NCBI GenBank assembly: GCA_024449915.1
Contig: JAMZAV010001730.1
Span: 15,001-79,000, forward strand
DNA length: 64,000 bases
DNA from: Sweltsa coloradensis
Taxonomy: Eukaryota > Arthropoda > Insecta > Plecoptera > Chloroperlidae
Direction of reading: 5' to 3'
Position numbers and translations under genes: made by a program. The notes below the pieces were generated by a model. That model was not told where the DNA came from. It made no database searches and was given only the letters and a program-made list of their open reading frames with translations. This document shows positions 1 through 11,684 of the stretch, piece after piece (within the stretch, counting starts at the first letter, position 1; each line of letters opens with the position of its first letter).

Positions 1-316
1 TCAAATGATCCAAAATGATCTATATGTTTTGACTTCTGGTCACTTCTTGACTAGTGATTCCCTGTTAGCCGTTCCCGAATCTGATTTGCTATCTTCCAAG
101 GTAAATCGGCTATCAAGATGGCAACCTTTTCAGCAACAGGTTCAACACTTGGCCAGTGGCGGCTTGAACCCCTGAAAACCCGCGGGGCCAACTTTTTAGT
201 ATAACACCCACCCACACATGGGCGCCCGCAGGAATTTTGGCAGGGGGGGTAAAAACTACAATTTGTATTTTCGTTGGGCAAGAACAGGGGGTTTGGGGGG
301 CGGAGCACCCCAACAA

Positions 317-672
317 TAGCGCCGCAGGCACATTTTTTGAAAATCGTGTTTTTAGAATGCGTTTGGTGGGTTTTAGAAAAAAGTAGTGGGCTGAATACAA
401 TAACAAAATTATGCAATTTTTGTGCAGTCGATACTCGAAACTAGAAAACCACCGAAAGGAAACCTTCAAAATATTCCCCCCCCCCTCCCCATTTTTTTGT
501 CATAGCGCCGCAGGCGAAAATTTTGAAAATCAGGTTTTTAGAATGCGTTTGGTGCAGGGTTTTAGAAAAAAGTAGTGGGCTGAATACAACAACAAAATTA
601 TGCAATTTTGTGCAGTCGATACTCAAAACGAGAAAACCACCAAAAGGAAACCTTCAAAATTCCCCCCCCCCC
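317..672. repeat. Tandem pair of ~180-bp repeats
   Basis: Two diverged direct copies begin at 317 and 503 with the same TAGCGCCGCAGGC word, continue through a TTTTTAGAATGCG segment and a GTGCAGTCGATACTC segment, and each ends in a C tract near 476 and 661. The open frames here are read through this repeat and differ between copies, so I do not treat them as genes. The stretch from 1 to 316 holds no recognisable gene; its G-rich part at 220-305 resembles degraded DNA-transposon termini. Confidence 0.7.
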
Positions 673-1180
673 CCATTTTTTGTCCCTTATTTGAAAGCTT
701 CATAAACTCAACATTGAGTTGGGCGGTTATTAGCTTTTTTTGTCCATGAGATAATATGACTTTCCCTACTTCCATCTTCGCTTTTGCAAGCCTTTTATTG
801 TGACGGTCAAAACCTCGCATTAATTAATGGAGTGGTATTCTTTTCAAACTCAAGACGAACTATTGCAGGTAAAAGACACAATAAGCTACTTATCTCGCAA
901 AAAATTGGCAATCATTAATTTAAAAAATGTTCATCGAAAAGAAATCGACTGTACAAGTTTTATTAATAAATCCACACCACGTTAAATGAGGGCAAATTAG
1001 CTCTTCTGCTTGCTGGGGCCCAGGGGGGCCCCCCCTTAATCTGCGGCCGCCCATGCACCCAATTATGGTGTCCTAAAACACGTTTTCAGGCGAGCCCTTG
1101 GATACGCCGTGGCAAACTAAGCATACCCACGGCAAGGGCGTCCACAGGAATCGTGTCCGGGACGGGCAAAATAAAACAAT

Positions 1181-1294
1181 AGAGCCGCAGGCGAAAATTT
1201 TTAAATCATGTTTTTAGAGTGCATTTGGTGCGTTTTAGAAAAAAAGTAGTTGGCTAATTAATGCAACATCAAAATAATGTAGTTTTTGTGTAGT
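1181..1294. repeat. Third, partial copy of the 317-672 repeat
   Basis: The copy starts with GAGCCGCAGGCGAAAATT and follows the same order of words as the tandem pair 500 bp upstream, ending at the GTAGTCAAATTG equivalent of the GTGCAGTCGATACTC segment. The intervening 673-1180 stretch contains G/C tracts and no supportable gene. Confidence 0.55.
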
Positions 1295-1365
1295 CAAATT
1301 GACATTACCAGGATATTTAGGCGACGATGTGTACCCTTCTCAATTTTTAATATTAATTTATATAA

Positions 1366-2138
1366 CTAGGAAAACGCTTAAGTCCCGCCGCGTTGTTGGA
1401 TGAGCGTAATTGGTGCATTGAGCTGCCATGTGTACGCAGGATTTTCTGTTTTTCTGTGAAATATTATTACCTTAGTGAAGATTTTTTTTAATTAAATTAA
1501 TAAAATAAAAAATTAACTTAATTTTTTTTTAATAAATCGTAATTTAAAAAAAAAAAAATCGATAAAATTTGCAAATTTTCATAAGAAATAATTATTCGAT
1601 TGCGCTCAAATTTACACACGAATATATAAGTTATGGAAATTAAGGTTCTGTAAAAACAATCATTACAATCGGATAAAGCATGTAGTGTTTATAAGTCAAA
1701 GAATGTTTTTAAAAAAGAGAAAAAACCCGTAAATTTAGATTTTCATGAGAATATTTTTCGATTACGCCTCAAATTTTACACGATATCTTAATTCATAAAA
1801 TTAATGGTTCTGTTGAAAAAATCCATTACAATCGAATAAAGCGTGTAGTGTATCAGTCGAACGAAATTTTTTAAAAAATCGAAAAATCGTAAATTGCGTT
1901 TTTATAAGAAAAATTTTCCCGATTGCGCTCAAAACGTGGCAGTTTCTAATTCAGAGATTCGAAGGCCTCCATAAAATTTCATCGGCAATCAGAGTATCGG
2001 TTTAGCGGATCGTGGTTAACAAACACACAAAAATACAAAAAAAAAAGAAAAGAAAAAAAAAAAAACATTCCGGATTTTTTTCTCCATTAGTGAATGAATC
2101 TTCGCTTCGCTCGCTACGCTCGCTCACGTCTCATCCAA
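1366..2138 (-). mobile_element. Family 1 Helentron-like element, copy A
   Basis: Read on the minus strand the element starts near 2138 with a TTGGATGAG-type word extended by GAGCGAGCGTAGCG, and ends at 1366 with the AACGC...GCGTT stem-loop followed by TTTTCCTAG. Internally it has at least two ~185-bp units containing the words GCTTTATCCGATTGTAATG and ATTTGAGCGCAATCGA. No coding capacity is visible, so it would depend on an autonomous relative. The 5' word is interrupted by an extra GCTCACGTC. The Helentron assignment is inferred from end structure. Confidence 0.75.
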
Positions 2139-3272
2139 AGAACAAAAATGCAACGAATATTCTAATTCACCAACCTAAACTAGTCTAAAATATATATGCA
2201 TATGAAATAATACCGTGGGTTGATTACCGTAAATTTATTTCATTTCAATCGGAGATATCAATAGTTGGATATGTCCTTGATTTTTATTATAATTAGTATG
2301 CACTTACAATAGATGTTTTTTTATATTTTTTAGGGGTGTTTTGTAATGTATATTTTTATGTATTTAATATTTTTAATTAATTGTAAAGTGTAGTTACACA
2401 TTTCCTGTGTCTTACCAAGTAATATAGTTTTAAAAACAAAAACATTGGTATGGTTTTCTTGTATTAATTCTCATCACAGTGACACCCTCTTTCGAATGCC
2501 GCTGTTTTTTTTATTTTATCCTCTTTCATATTTTTTTCTCAATAATAACTTTCTTTGACCCTCCCCCCTCCCTAGGCTACTGGAGTGCCGCTACATTTCT
2601 CCCGTGGGTGGGCCGCTTCTGTCCTGGAATCTCGTTTTTGAGCCTCGATTGGGCTGGTCTTGCTTGAGTATAAAATTAATTCACAACAAAAATGTTGGCT
2701 CAATGAAGGTACCCTAAGAAAATTGGACTATCAATTGTTAAATAAGAGCTTGGCTAGGGATCTTGGAAGCAAAACCAGGGGGGGGGGGGCACCTACCCCA
2801 GCCCTGCCCCACCCTTTACCCCTAGTAGACACCCATACCCACCGGCACCACTGGTATAGTAAGTGGTTACAGAAAAATATATATTCTTGATGGTATTGCG
2901 CGTTTGGGAGGAACTGTTTCTTTTTCAGTTTTATTTGGGCACGATCTTTTGAGCGTGCATTTTAACCCTGATCACAATTACATTCCTATCTGACACGAGT
3001 AATTGCTTGTTCGGGAATTTTCATCATAAAGGGCACTATACTATTTCTTTTATAGCTCATTTTTATATAACAAAACACTCAAAGATTAATTGGCCTACTT
3101 ACGCCCACCCCCCCAACCCCCCACAGCCCTATACACCCTGAGCTGATCCTGACACCCACCCACCTATTTCCCGCGGGGCCATGGCCCCCCCCAACCCCCC
3201 CGGAATTGTATGGTCGGGCCGCCACTGCCTTGGCATCGATGGTCAATGAGTACCTCTCACGCCCTTCAACAA
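2139..3272. other. No gene recognised; AT- and homopolymer-rich spacer
   Basis: The short open frames here are low complexity. A G tract lies near 2778-2787, and C/G-rich text at 3105-3200 resembles eroded termini of DNA transposons. I see no conserved protein motif or structured RNA. Confidence 0.5.
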
Positions 3273-3581
3273 CTAATTAAATTGGTGGCTCACACAGATC
3301 CACCCAGAGAAACTTTCTACGGTTACATTTGGAAAGTCGGGCGAAATAATTTCACTAACCATGGCTAGGACGACCTTGTGAGGTCCCGTTACTTTAAGAA
3401 CTTCAAATGGTGTGTACAAAACGAGACCGAAGTGTGTAAAGGTTTTCTCCGCATTTGACAGCAACTTAACTATTTCTCCACGGTCCATCAAGTTTTTTAT
3501 GTTAGATTCTTGCATATGTTTTTTTGCTCTTATTTGGTGGAAATGATGTTTCGAAGTGGGCGGAATGTTTGTCTCGAACAT
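3273..3581 (-). pseudogene. 102-codon ORF, possible retroelement integrase tail
   Basis: The 102-residue reading frame has a basic helix-like N-terminal half (around IRAKKHMQESNIKNLMDRGE) and a segment TPFEVLKVTGPHKVVL. Loosely, this recalls the C-terminal part of Ty3-type integrases, where a basic linker precedes a small beta-barrel. No zinc-binding or DDE motif is present and the flanks are not recognisable as an LTR element. It could also be a chance frame. I do not assign a function. Confidence 0.25.
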
Positions 3582-4675
3582 TATCTAAGATTTTTGTATT
3601 TTCTTTGGCATTTCATTATTTTCCCTTGTACATACTAGCAGGCAGTGATTACATTTCTGCTGTTGATTTTATTTGATGAATGTATTGTTTGTATCCTATA
3701 CCATAGCGTCTTATCTAGTACTATTTCATTTTGTGAATTCAATAAACAGTATTACGTTAAATCCAACTAGCGTATTGTATTACCATTTTAAATTCCTCTG
3801 GAAATTTAGCAACACACGGTAACATTTATTACCTCCCCCTAATACCTTAACTGGATAAAACACGGGTTTCCTCCCTAACCTATAATTGCATAGAGTGGCC
3901 ATTATGACCTTATAGTTGAACGGACCCGCTTAAGTGTCACAGGCGTTAAGCATAATTCTTGGAGATGAAACTGACATGTGAGGGGATTGCGCGGAGAGAC
4001 TGTTGGAGGAGGGCCTCAAAAGTTCCGCTCAAAAAATATTTTAATTTGTCCCCTCCAATTCGAGCCGTAATTTACGACGAGGCAGTGGGAATCTGTTTGT
4101 ACTGCAGAAAGGTTTTGAGAGGACGCGAATGCGCTCACACATTCGCCCAAGGTCGCACTGAGTATCAAATAAATCACATATCACGGAGCTGGCGTAAAAT
4201 ACGTGTCGTCCGTCAAAGTATAAAGAGTGTTTTACATTCACATAATGTTTTTTATTGAGTGGTTACGAACCATCACATAATGAGAGGAAAACCAAAATAA
4301 TTCAATTAATGTTTAAGTTTTTGTCTCTATGCAATGATCAATTATTCTATGTATGAGGGATTGCAAATAAAGAACATACCGCAACATTTGAAATAAGTAT
4401 AATGTTTATTATTATTCTGAATACAGGTAGACCAACAACATAGCAATTATTGTCAGTAAAATGTACCGCGACTTGGGTTTCAGTCCAGAACAATCTGTCA
4501 CAAGGATACACACCACATCAACTGCTATAACTAAACCCCGGTAAGATCCCCGGTCAGGACAAAGGGCAGTTTTTATAGCCTATTTATTGCTATCATTGCA
4601 TTATTTATAAATATGCTAGCAGACGATACTACAATAATAATCAGTACTACAGTATAATAATCGGACAGTGTTGTG
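3582..4675. other. No gene recognised
   Basis: The two overlapping frames near 3959-4258 and 4041-4241 are opposite-strand shadows of one another without a recognisable motif. A segment at 3894-3935 weakly resembles one at 21695-21730, suggesting shared repeat debris. Confidence 0.4.
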
Positions 4676-4736
4676 ACGGGATTCTAGACCCGAGACCTCC
4701 CCGAATCGTCCAAGAGCCATTGAGCCAACACTTGTC
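4676..4736 (-). repeat. tRNA-like sequence (SINE head or tRNA pseudogene)
   Basis: On the minus strand there is a TTGGCTCAATGGCTCTTGGACG segment resembling a polymerase III A box, followed about 35 nt later by GGTCTCGGGTCTAGAATCC, a B-box-like word. The cloverleaf is degraded, so it is unlikely to be a working tRNA. Confidence 0.35.
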
Positions 4737-5338
4737 AGTAATTTACATACATTGGCCGTAACTTGCCCTTTATTTTTTTCGCGGAGCGAAACATTGTTGT
4801 ATCCTCCAAAGATCAAATGGTCAGCACAACTATTGAAAGGTGTATGTAGGTACACTGGTACAGGTGATAGTCAGTGGTATCATCCAAAAACAATTTATTG
4901 GTATACGCTCTTTCCTGGTAACGAGCACTTTTGGGAACAATGGGGGGTCTGAGGGCGGGTTGGCCCCCCAGTTTTGATAACGGGTGCGAAGAGCGCACAG
5001 CCCCGGCAAAAATTTCGGATTTCTAAGTGTGATAGGAGTATTTTGACATTTTTGTTTTTACAAAAAACCTTAAAATATTTGAAAAATTGCAAAATAAGAC
5101 AAATGTATCACATTTATATAATATCTAAGAAATAATTAATTTCAAATAAAAGTTTTGCGCTCCCTCCCCTCGCCCCCCTCTGACCAAATTCGCCCTCGCG
5201 TAGTTACCCACTGATTTGATGTAAGTAGTGTTAAAAGACACAGTTTTAGGTACTTAACTAGTCACGCAGCACAAAAGCACCATCTTATACTGTTTCCTTA
5301 CCGGTGTTATAACTTATAATTTAGTATGTACATAGGTG

Positions 5339-5494
5339 TCTAGGACGACACCAAGCCCAAAGTCACCGTTTACAACATTCCTACGACTGATGGACTCGAT
5401 CCAACATCAGAAGTCGAATAAATCTGTCCTACAGCGGAAATCAAACCTGGCCTTCTGCATTGGAAGCAGAGCTCTAACCACACGACCGAGTTCA
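5339..5494 (-). repeat. tRNA-Gly(UCC)-derived SINE, copy 1
   Basis: On the minus strand a tRNA-like head (TGTGGTTAGAGCTCTGC, an anticodon loop containing TTCCAAT, then a B-box-like CAGGTTTGATTTCC) is followed by a body with ATCAGTCG and TAAACGGTGACTTTGG. The same head and body recur at 48690-48845. The anticodon-loop match to tRNA-Gly with UCC is the basis for naming the source gene. Confidence 0.6.
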
Positions 5495-5694
5495 TACTTT
5501 TACGTATATTAGTAACAATACAGAAGAACTTGTGATGAATCGATTGAAAACAGTGTTTTTAACTACTAATGTGTTTTTTAATAGCAATAGGCTATAGTCC
5601 CGCGTTGATGGATGCTTCACCGCTCTCTTTTAGTCTTATCGAGAACGTACTCTAATGTTTATCTTGAGTTTTGAGACTCTGAAATGCAAGGTTT

Positions 5695-6156
5695 ATGATA
5701 GAGATAATGTTCTCACTCTACCCCAACAACCGCAATGTGACAGATAGCGTGTGGACCCTATGTGTTGTGAGTGTGGTCACCCGCGTTTTCTCGCTTACGT
5801 CCAGTGTGTTGCTGTTCACGTTTCGCCGACAAAGACCAGGACTTGCATGCGATTGTGTGATGTGTGTTTTGGGGGGGGGGGGGGGGGGAAGAGGGGGCGA
5901 TGTGTTAGTGATGAAAAGTGAATCAAGGTCAAAGGCAAAACATTTTTACTTTCGAGAAGTGTTAGTATTGAATTTTATGTTGAAGTTTCAACCCGGTCGG
6001 CGGCCGAAAATCGCTGGCCAATTGAATTGTCGGATTATCGATATGCTTACTTATCATCCTTTTACCAATATTTCTCGCCAGAAATTATTTTTGGTACTCA
6101 AACAAATGATGTGTGGCCATGTAAAACAGACCCCCACTCAGAACATCAAATTTTAG
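5695..6156 (+). other. 153-codon ORF spanning a poly-G tract, doubtful
   Basis: An ATG-started frame reads across a G-rich homopolymer run at about 5871-5888, which encodes an oligoglycine stretch. No domain, signal peptide or conserved motif is recognised. The frame depends on the exact length of an unstable homopolymer, so it is more likely chance than a gene. Confidence 0.15.
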
Positions 6157-6504
6157 CCCAAGCATTCATTAAATCAAATTAGATATCAAGTAAATGTATA
6201 CTTTTTTTTTACTGATACAGCACATGTAACCAATCAATCCTAAGTGATCATTTTAACCTCCCCTTGGCCCCAACTCAGCTTCGATTTCAGTGGCCCTTGC
6301 ACTAAAAATTGTTAATACGGTTTATAATTCGAACTATTGTGTATTATATCACCTTAATAAATAATGGGATTGCTCAGTTTTAAGTTGCAACAGATTGTTT
6401 TTATTTTTTGGAGAAGGGAGCTGCCAACCGTTAGGGTATAACTCATCACACATGATTTTGAAACTTTTGTTTGTTTTTTGTAGTAGTTTATAGTAGTATT
6501 GTTT

Positions 6505-6600
6505 TTCCAGTGGTGTATCCAAGGGGCGAGGGGGGGGGGGGTTATGGGTTATGGGGTTGGAAGCTCCCCCCATGCCCCCCCAAAAAACAAAAACGAGTGG
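6505..6600. repeat. Degraded DNA-transposon terminus with G and C tracts
   Basis: The words CAGTGGTGTATCCAAGGGG and the facing CCCCCATGCCCCCCC resemble the CAGNGGCGTANCC ends common in hAT-like elements, here reduced to G/C tracts. No target duplication could be found. The remainder of 6157-8170 contains no supportable gene; the opposite-strand frames near 6736-6976 are read through a C tract at 6850-6869. Confidence 0.3.
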
Positions 6601-8174
6601 TGATCAATTGAAGAAAAATATAAGGAGGAGCAACCTAACTATGATATTTACTAGGTAAATTACAATTCTTACAAAGTCAGACTTCGCACAATAAGAGATT
6701 TTATGATTCGCATAGCACTTTAGTATGTATTGACTCTACAACGTGTTTAGAGGCTTTGAAAATGTCAAATACGAGAAACAATTCGAAAGGCCTCCGCGGC
6801 TGGGGCTTCGCACCAAACCAGAACCCCGTCCCTGTTTTGGCATATTGACAACCCCCCCCCCCCCCCCCACCCATGGAACATTCCTGGATACAACACTAGT
6901 GTCTTTATTTATTAGCACTAGTTGGCTATTTTCGATATTCAATACAAATTTGGTAGGCCTACATCAAGATACATAGATGAATGCAGCTGACAAATATTAA
7001 TCTAACAAGCTGCAATATATTATGTTCCAATACCCCAACCCGCACACAAGTCACAGAACATTTTAGAAATACTTGTGAAATTTGCCATGTTTTTATTTAA
7101 TTTGAAAGGTGCAATATTTTGTTTTAGTATTCGAAAGCAATGTTTATTTTCCAAATTTTCCTTAGTAGGTATCATGTTTTTTATAAAGTTTAAAATAAGT
7201 AAATGACAATACTAAGTAAGTTCCAGCTGAACTGCGGAAGACAGCATTACGCAGATTTAATATATTGATTATTATATAAACACCTGTGGTAACCGATTTG
7301 TTTCCATATTTTTACCTGTATGTCTGTTTTTTCCAGATCGTAATATATCTCTTTATTGTATTACTTTCTTACTGGGGGGGCACACTAATGATTCTCGTTT
7401 AAGTCAGAAGATTTCATCTATAACTATTAACCGTTTTAAAAACTTTGCTTCGGAATTATATGAACCTTTTCCGGGGGGGGGGCCTCAGTAACTCAGGTCA
7501 TTCAACACCCAAAAATATAATTTATCAAAACATGTCAAAGCAAGATAATAGCAAGATAGGAGCAAGTTTGAAAACAAATTAATCATTTGAATTTGATAAA
7601 GTAATCTTAGTAAATTTCTAATGACGATGACGTGGCAAAAATCTACAGAATGTGTCGTCGATCCGCGATTTATTCATCCGTATGTTGGTTAGGTACTTGT
7701 TGCATGGCACAATAACGAATATTCATCAAAATAAAATGATGCGTGATTGGATAACACGTAAAGAAAAAGTAAAGCCTTGTCACACATACGTTGTCGGAGC
7801 CCAGCCTTACGTACACGATGCATGGCCTTGAGAATAATATCTTACATTGCAAGAGAACTGCTTGCTGGCTGGAAGGGGGTGGGGACAGCTGTGGACTAAT
7901 TTATTGCGTTACCACGTCGTTCTTGAAGGCGACAAACAAAACCTTAGATTAATATTATTTCGATGTGTAATGAGGATATGCCCATGCGAAATACAGTTTG
8001 TAGCAATGGTCCGGCTTTAGATTTTCTCACGTGAATATACCTTTAACGTTCTGATTTTTTTGGGTGTAGTGCCCACAACGTTCACCATTTGTATTTGATT
8101 ATATCGACACTTAACTATCACACCCCAATAATAAAATATAACTACCAAATAGACCGAATTCATGACGCCGTTTC

Positions 8175-8250
8175 CAATGCTCATTTGGTAAGAGCATCCG
8201 CCCCGACCGCCCGGACAGCGGGAGACCGGCCGGGGTTCTATTCCCAGTGG
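8175..8250 (+). repeat. tRNA-like sequence
   Basis: The segment has a D-arm-like GCTCATTTGGTAAGAGC, an anticodon-arm-like CGCCCGGACAGCG (loop compatible with a GGA anticodon) and a B-box-like GGGGTTCTATTCCC. Extra bases in the D-to-anticodon region break the canonical cloverleaf. It is best read as a tRNA pseudogene or SINE head. Confidence 0.45.
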
Positions 8251-8394
8251 AGACAATTTTAATGCAATATATTTAAGATATTTCGTATATTGACAGTCGT
8301 GTAAGGTAAACACAGAACGATTCCAAACTGGAACACTATTTTACTTTTCATTTTTAAATGGCCTTGCGCAATTGAGTCCGAGTTCTTTGTGACG

Positions 8395-8470
8395 TGGATA
8401 CTCCAGCTCGCGCAAAAAGAAAACGCGCGGATAGAACCGAATGATCCGGGTTCGACTCCAAAACGAGTAA
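8395..8470 (+). repeat. Second tRNA-like segment
   Basis: A strong B-box-like word, GGGTTCGACTCC, lies near 8448, with a weak A-box candidate upstream. It sits about 210 bp after another tRNA-like segment, which suggests repeated SINE insertion. Confidence 0.3.
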
Positions 8471-9047
8471 TTTTTAAATTAAATTCTTTGTCTGTTATAA
8501 TTTGACACGTATCATATACTAGGCTAACAAAGATTGCGTTCCGTTACATGCTATAAAGTAAATATGTTTTCACATCATGTGCGAGGCGTAATCCTAATAT
8601 GAACTGATGACCGTTGCAGATCATACTATAATTAAGCATTTTCCATCGAATTTATATCGTATGCACGATTATGATTATGCTGTGTACGTTTCTTATTGGG
8701 CTCAGCGTGAAAAATAAATTTTGGTTAATTCAAGCTTATCAGCTTACACAAAAAACATTATGTCTTACTGTTGCCGTGTTCATAGCAAACAGTAAACATG
8801 TATTATGCATTGAGTGGTGTTCTGCATTAGCTGAACAGTTTTACTCTGTGGCCAATGAAATTGTTTTTTCGAACATAAATAACTATCCTGTCACTCAAAA
8901 AGTCGTATCGCCAGAGTGCGCCACTTGCTGGGGCTGAAAAGGCCTAAAATAGCGGCAAAACATGCATTCGTAGTTCAGTAGTTTAGCGGTAACTACTCAC
9001 ACGATTTTGGTAATTTTTTTTTTATTTTGAAGATAAATGTTGAAATT

Positions 9048-9203
9048 AGGACTTGTGTGATGTACATTTTCCATAAAAAGTTTTGTAATTTTTTTATAAA
9101 GCTCTAAAGTGAAGGTAAATTTTCAAAATATTGTCCAAGTTCGCAATTTTTTATAAGCCCATTTTATATACAATTTCGAAAATCGACATCACACAAGTCC
9201 TAG
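9048..9203. repeat. Inverted repeat, 16-bp arms
   Basis: AGGACTTGTGTGATGT at about 9050 is mirrored by ACATCACACAAGTCCT at about 9187, enclosing roughly 120 bp of AT-rich DNA. Upstream at 8970-9000 a TAGTTTAGCGGTAACTACTC word resembles an A box. This may be a small MITE; no target duplication was identified. Confidence 0.4.
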
Positions 9204-9464
9204 TAAATTTTATTGTGAAAAGAGTAAAAAAAAAATTATGCCGATATGACAATTGTGGGCCGAGTTCCAACTGAAATGCGGGGACACTGCATCGCGCCGA
9301 TATTATAGCTACTCCTGTGCAGCCTTAAGGTTGATTCATCAGCCTAATAATAAGAAGTTTCCTTAATATTATTTTATCAAAACAACAGACACAGTTATCA
9401 ATTATCATCATTTTTTGACATTGCCAAAACGATTTTTTATTTTTTTTCGGTTTAGCGGTACATG

Positions 9465-9545
9465 AATGAACACATGAATCGCTCACTCGTCTAACAAGGA
9501 CTTTGTCGTTTTCATTTGCTGCGCTCACTCGTCTCAAAATGTTTG
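9465..9545. mobile_element. Family 2 Helentron-like terminal fragments
   Basis: The words CGCTCACTCGTCTAACAAGG, then ACTTTGTCGTTTTC, match the 3' stem-loop region of family 2, and a second GCGCTCACTCGTCTC follows immediately. It is a remnant rather than a full element. Confidence 0.5.
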
Positions 9546-9962
9546 TTTGTTTGTTGTCGCCGCCTCGAAGAGGTCCCTGAACGAAAGCCAGCACTGCAGG
9601 CTGCCATAAAAATTTGGCAAATGTAGCTTTGGTTATCTCACTTTAATGGGCCTAGGCCTACTTTCGTTGGACGTGTCTGCCGTTGCACATGGTACCTGGC
9701 GATGGTCGGAACCTAGGTACATTTATATTGATTTCAGCTTCATATTGGGTGATTCTTAGTCGGTTGTCACCATACTCAAGTCGTGGAGTAAAGTGTTGAG
9801 GTCTGTAAGGACCTGTTCTACACGTTGCGAATGAACAATGAATGTAGCCAAAGACTCACCATCATGAATATTGTTAACGGTGTTTTCCAATTATGTAACA
9901 TTTGATTTGAACATTCGTTTCCTTGCTAGGAGCATGTCCATTGTTTCAGAAGAAATTAAAAA

Positions 9963-10405
9963 GAATAGGGAACTGTCCTTGGATTCAAATATATCTTCCA
10001 CGTATTTAGTCATTTGTAATATTCAATTTAATAAACATCGCAATTAAAATAAACTATAAAAAATAAAATCTGTGGATTCTGTGCATGTTCAAAGTTCCTG
10101 GGTTTTAAATTCCCGCACAAAGACTAAAGTACGCGCCATTTTGGTTGTGACGTCATCGTGAGGTTTGGAGGGGAAACTATCAGTGGCAGAACTGTCAGCT
10201 CGCCGCCTCGGCGAACCTCACGATGACGTCACGCCCACCTGCAATGGCGCATGGCCGTTTTCCGGCGCGAAGTCCGATTCAAATTTTTCCTCGCTCACAG
10301 TTAGCGCTAATAAAAGCCGGACGCATAAAAAACTTTACTGGTCGGTATTTGAGGTGGTAAGTAGGAACATATTAAAATTTGGTAATGAAGGACAGTTCCC
10401 TATTC
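9963..10405. mobile_element. 443-bp MITE with two CRE-type palindromes
   Basis: Terminal inverted repeats GAATAGGGAACTGTCCTT (9963) and its complement (ending 10405) bound the element. Inside, GTGACGTCATCGTGAGGTT at 10147 and its exact inverted copy ending 10232 flank a GC-rich core, and each arm contains the CREB/ATF octamer TGACGTCA. The open frame at 10165-10539 overlaps this structure and runs past the right end, so I do not treat it as a gene. No clear target duplication is visible. Confidence 0.6.
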
Positions 10406-10653
10406 AGTCAAAAACTCACAGAAATCACGCTTTACCCTGCGGGCGTATTAAGCAATTATCACAATATTACAGGTTAATGCGTTGTTATACGGCTTTCCGG
10501 AGTAATAATAAATATTGCTTAATTTCCAGAGGAATGTAAAATGATAATATATTATGCGAGTTGAATTAACGTACTCCTGTTTATTGAATACACAAAATAA
10601 AATAGCACGCTTGGCAATACGCCATGGTAAGGATACAACAATACATTCATTAA

Positions 10654-11294
10654 AGGGGTATTTAACCGCTAAACTCAAAAAATATTTTATTCAGGCTAAC
10701 TAGTAATTAATTAAGTAATTAACAGAAAAATAATTGGGGCCACCATGACCTCCCAAAAAATTGTCAAACATGACATTTTTCGAGCTAGGTCCCATCGGCG
10801 AAAATCTCCCATAAGAAATAACATGGGGACGATCTTTATGCCCCGTGACCTTGGAGGATTTTGATCAAAAAAAAATATTGGCCATTATTGACGTACTCTA
10901 CAGCCTTTTCTGTAAATTCTCTTAATTTGGTTTTTTAATTTGGGCAAGTAGTTCGGTCAAAATATGCTGATTACCAAGATGGGGTGTGATTTTGGAATGC
11001 ATATTTTTGCGTGTTTGTGGGTATATTTGGGCACAGTTTCAAGACACGACGTAAAAAATGGGCATTTTAGATTGGCACTGTGCTCTAGTATCTATGTGGA
11101 CCAAAAAAGAAGCAGGTTAAAGCCAATTTTAGAAATTTCCCAAAACACCAATTTTCGCGAATTTCTGGATCCAAAAAATTAAAAAAATCGTGTCAAATCA
11201 CAGTTACAAGATATTCTTTTAAACTGTCATTTGAGTGTAGTATTGTGCTATAGATCACGTAGTAAAAAAATATTTTTTGGGTTTTTTAGCCCCT
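10654..11294. mobile_element. piggyBac-like MITE with TTAA duplications
   Basis: The element is bounded by TTAA at 10650-10653 and 11295-11298, starts AGGGG and ends CCCCT, and has longer imperfect inverted repeats including CAAAAAATATTTT. TTAA target duplication is the hallmark of piggyBac elements. It lacks a transposase frame; the 72-codon frame at 10964-11182 has no recognisable motif. A related right end occurs at 32330-32356. Confidence 0.65.
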
Positions 11295-11348
11295 TTAAAT
11301 ATAAATCAACAGCCGGAATGTAATCACTGCCAACTACTGCTATTATAA

Positions 11349-11684
11349 CTAGGAAGCTTCTCAAACGCTTTTTCAGGTGCGTTGTTGGATGAGCGTAATT
11401 TTTTTTATACGAAAAAAGCGTAAAATTGCGATTTTTATGAGAAATTATTTTTCGATTGCACTCAAATTTCACACCAATATATTAATTTATAAAATAAAGG
11501 TTCTGTATAAAAATCGTTACAATCGGATAAAGCATGTAGGTGTTATAAGTCAAAGAAATGTAAAATAAAAAAAATAAAAAAACGTAAAATTGCGATTTTC
11601 ATAAAAAATTATTTTTTGATTGCGCTCAAATTTCACACGAATATATATATATATATATATATATATTTATTCATAAAATAAGGG
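11349..11684 (-). mobile_element. Family 1 Helentron-like element, copy B (3' half)
   Basis: CTAG at 11349, the stem-loop and the ATGAGCG word give the 3' end on the minus strand. The copy stops at AAATAAGGG (11676-11684), exactly where a large inverted-repeat element begins. Its missing 5' half is found at 19084-19417, starting with the same 9 bases, so one Helentron was split by a 7.4-kb insertion. A TA microsatellite lies at 11641-11668. Confidence 0.8.

Noticed and set aside
1366..2138. Family 1 copies as ordinary cut-and-paste TIR transposons
   Set aside because: The inverted repeat is terminal at the 5' side only; at the 3' side it is followed by a stem-loop and CTAG, and no target duplication is seen.
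8175..8250. Functional tRNA gene
   Set aside because: A and B boxes are visible but extra bases disrupt the cloverleaf.
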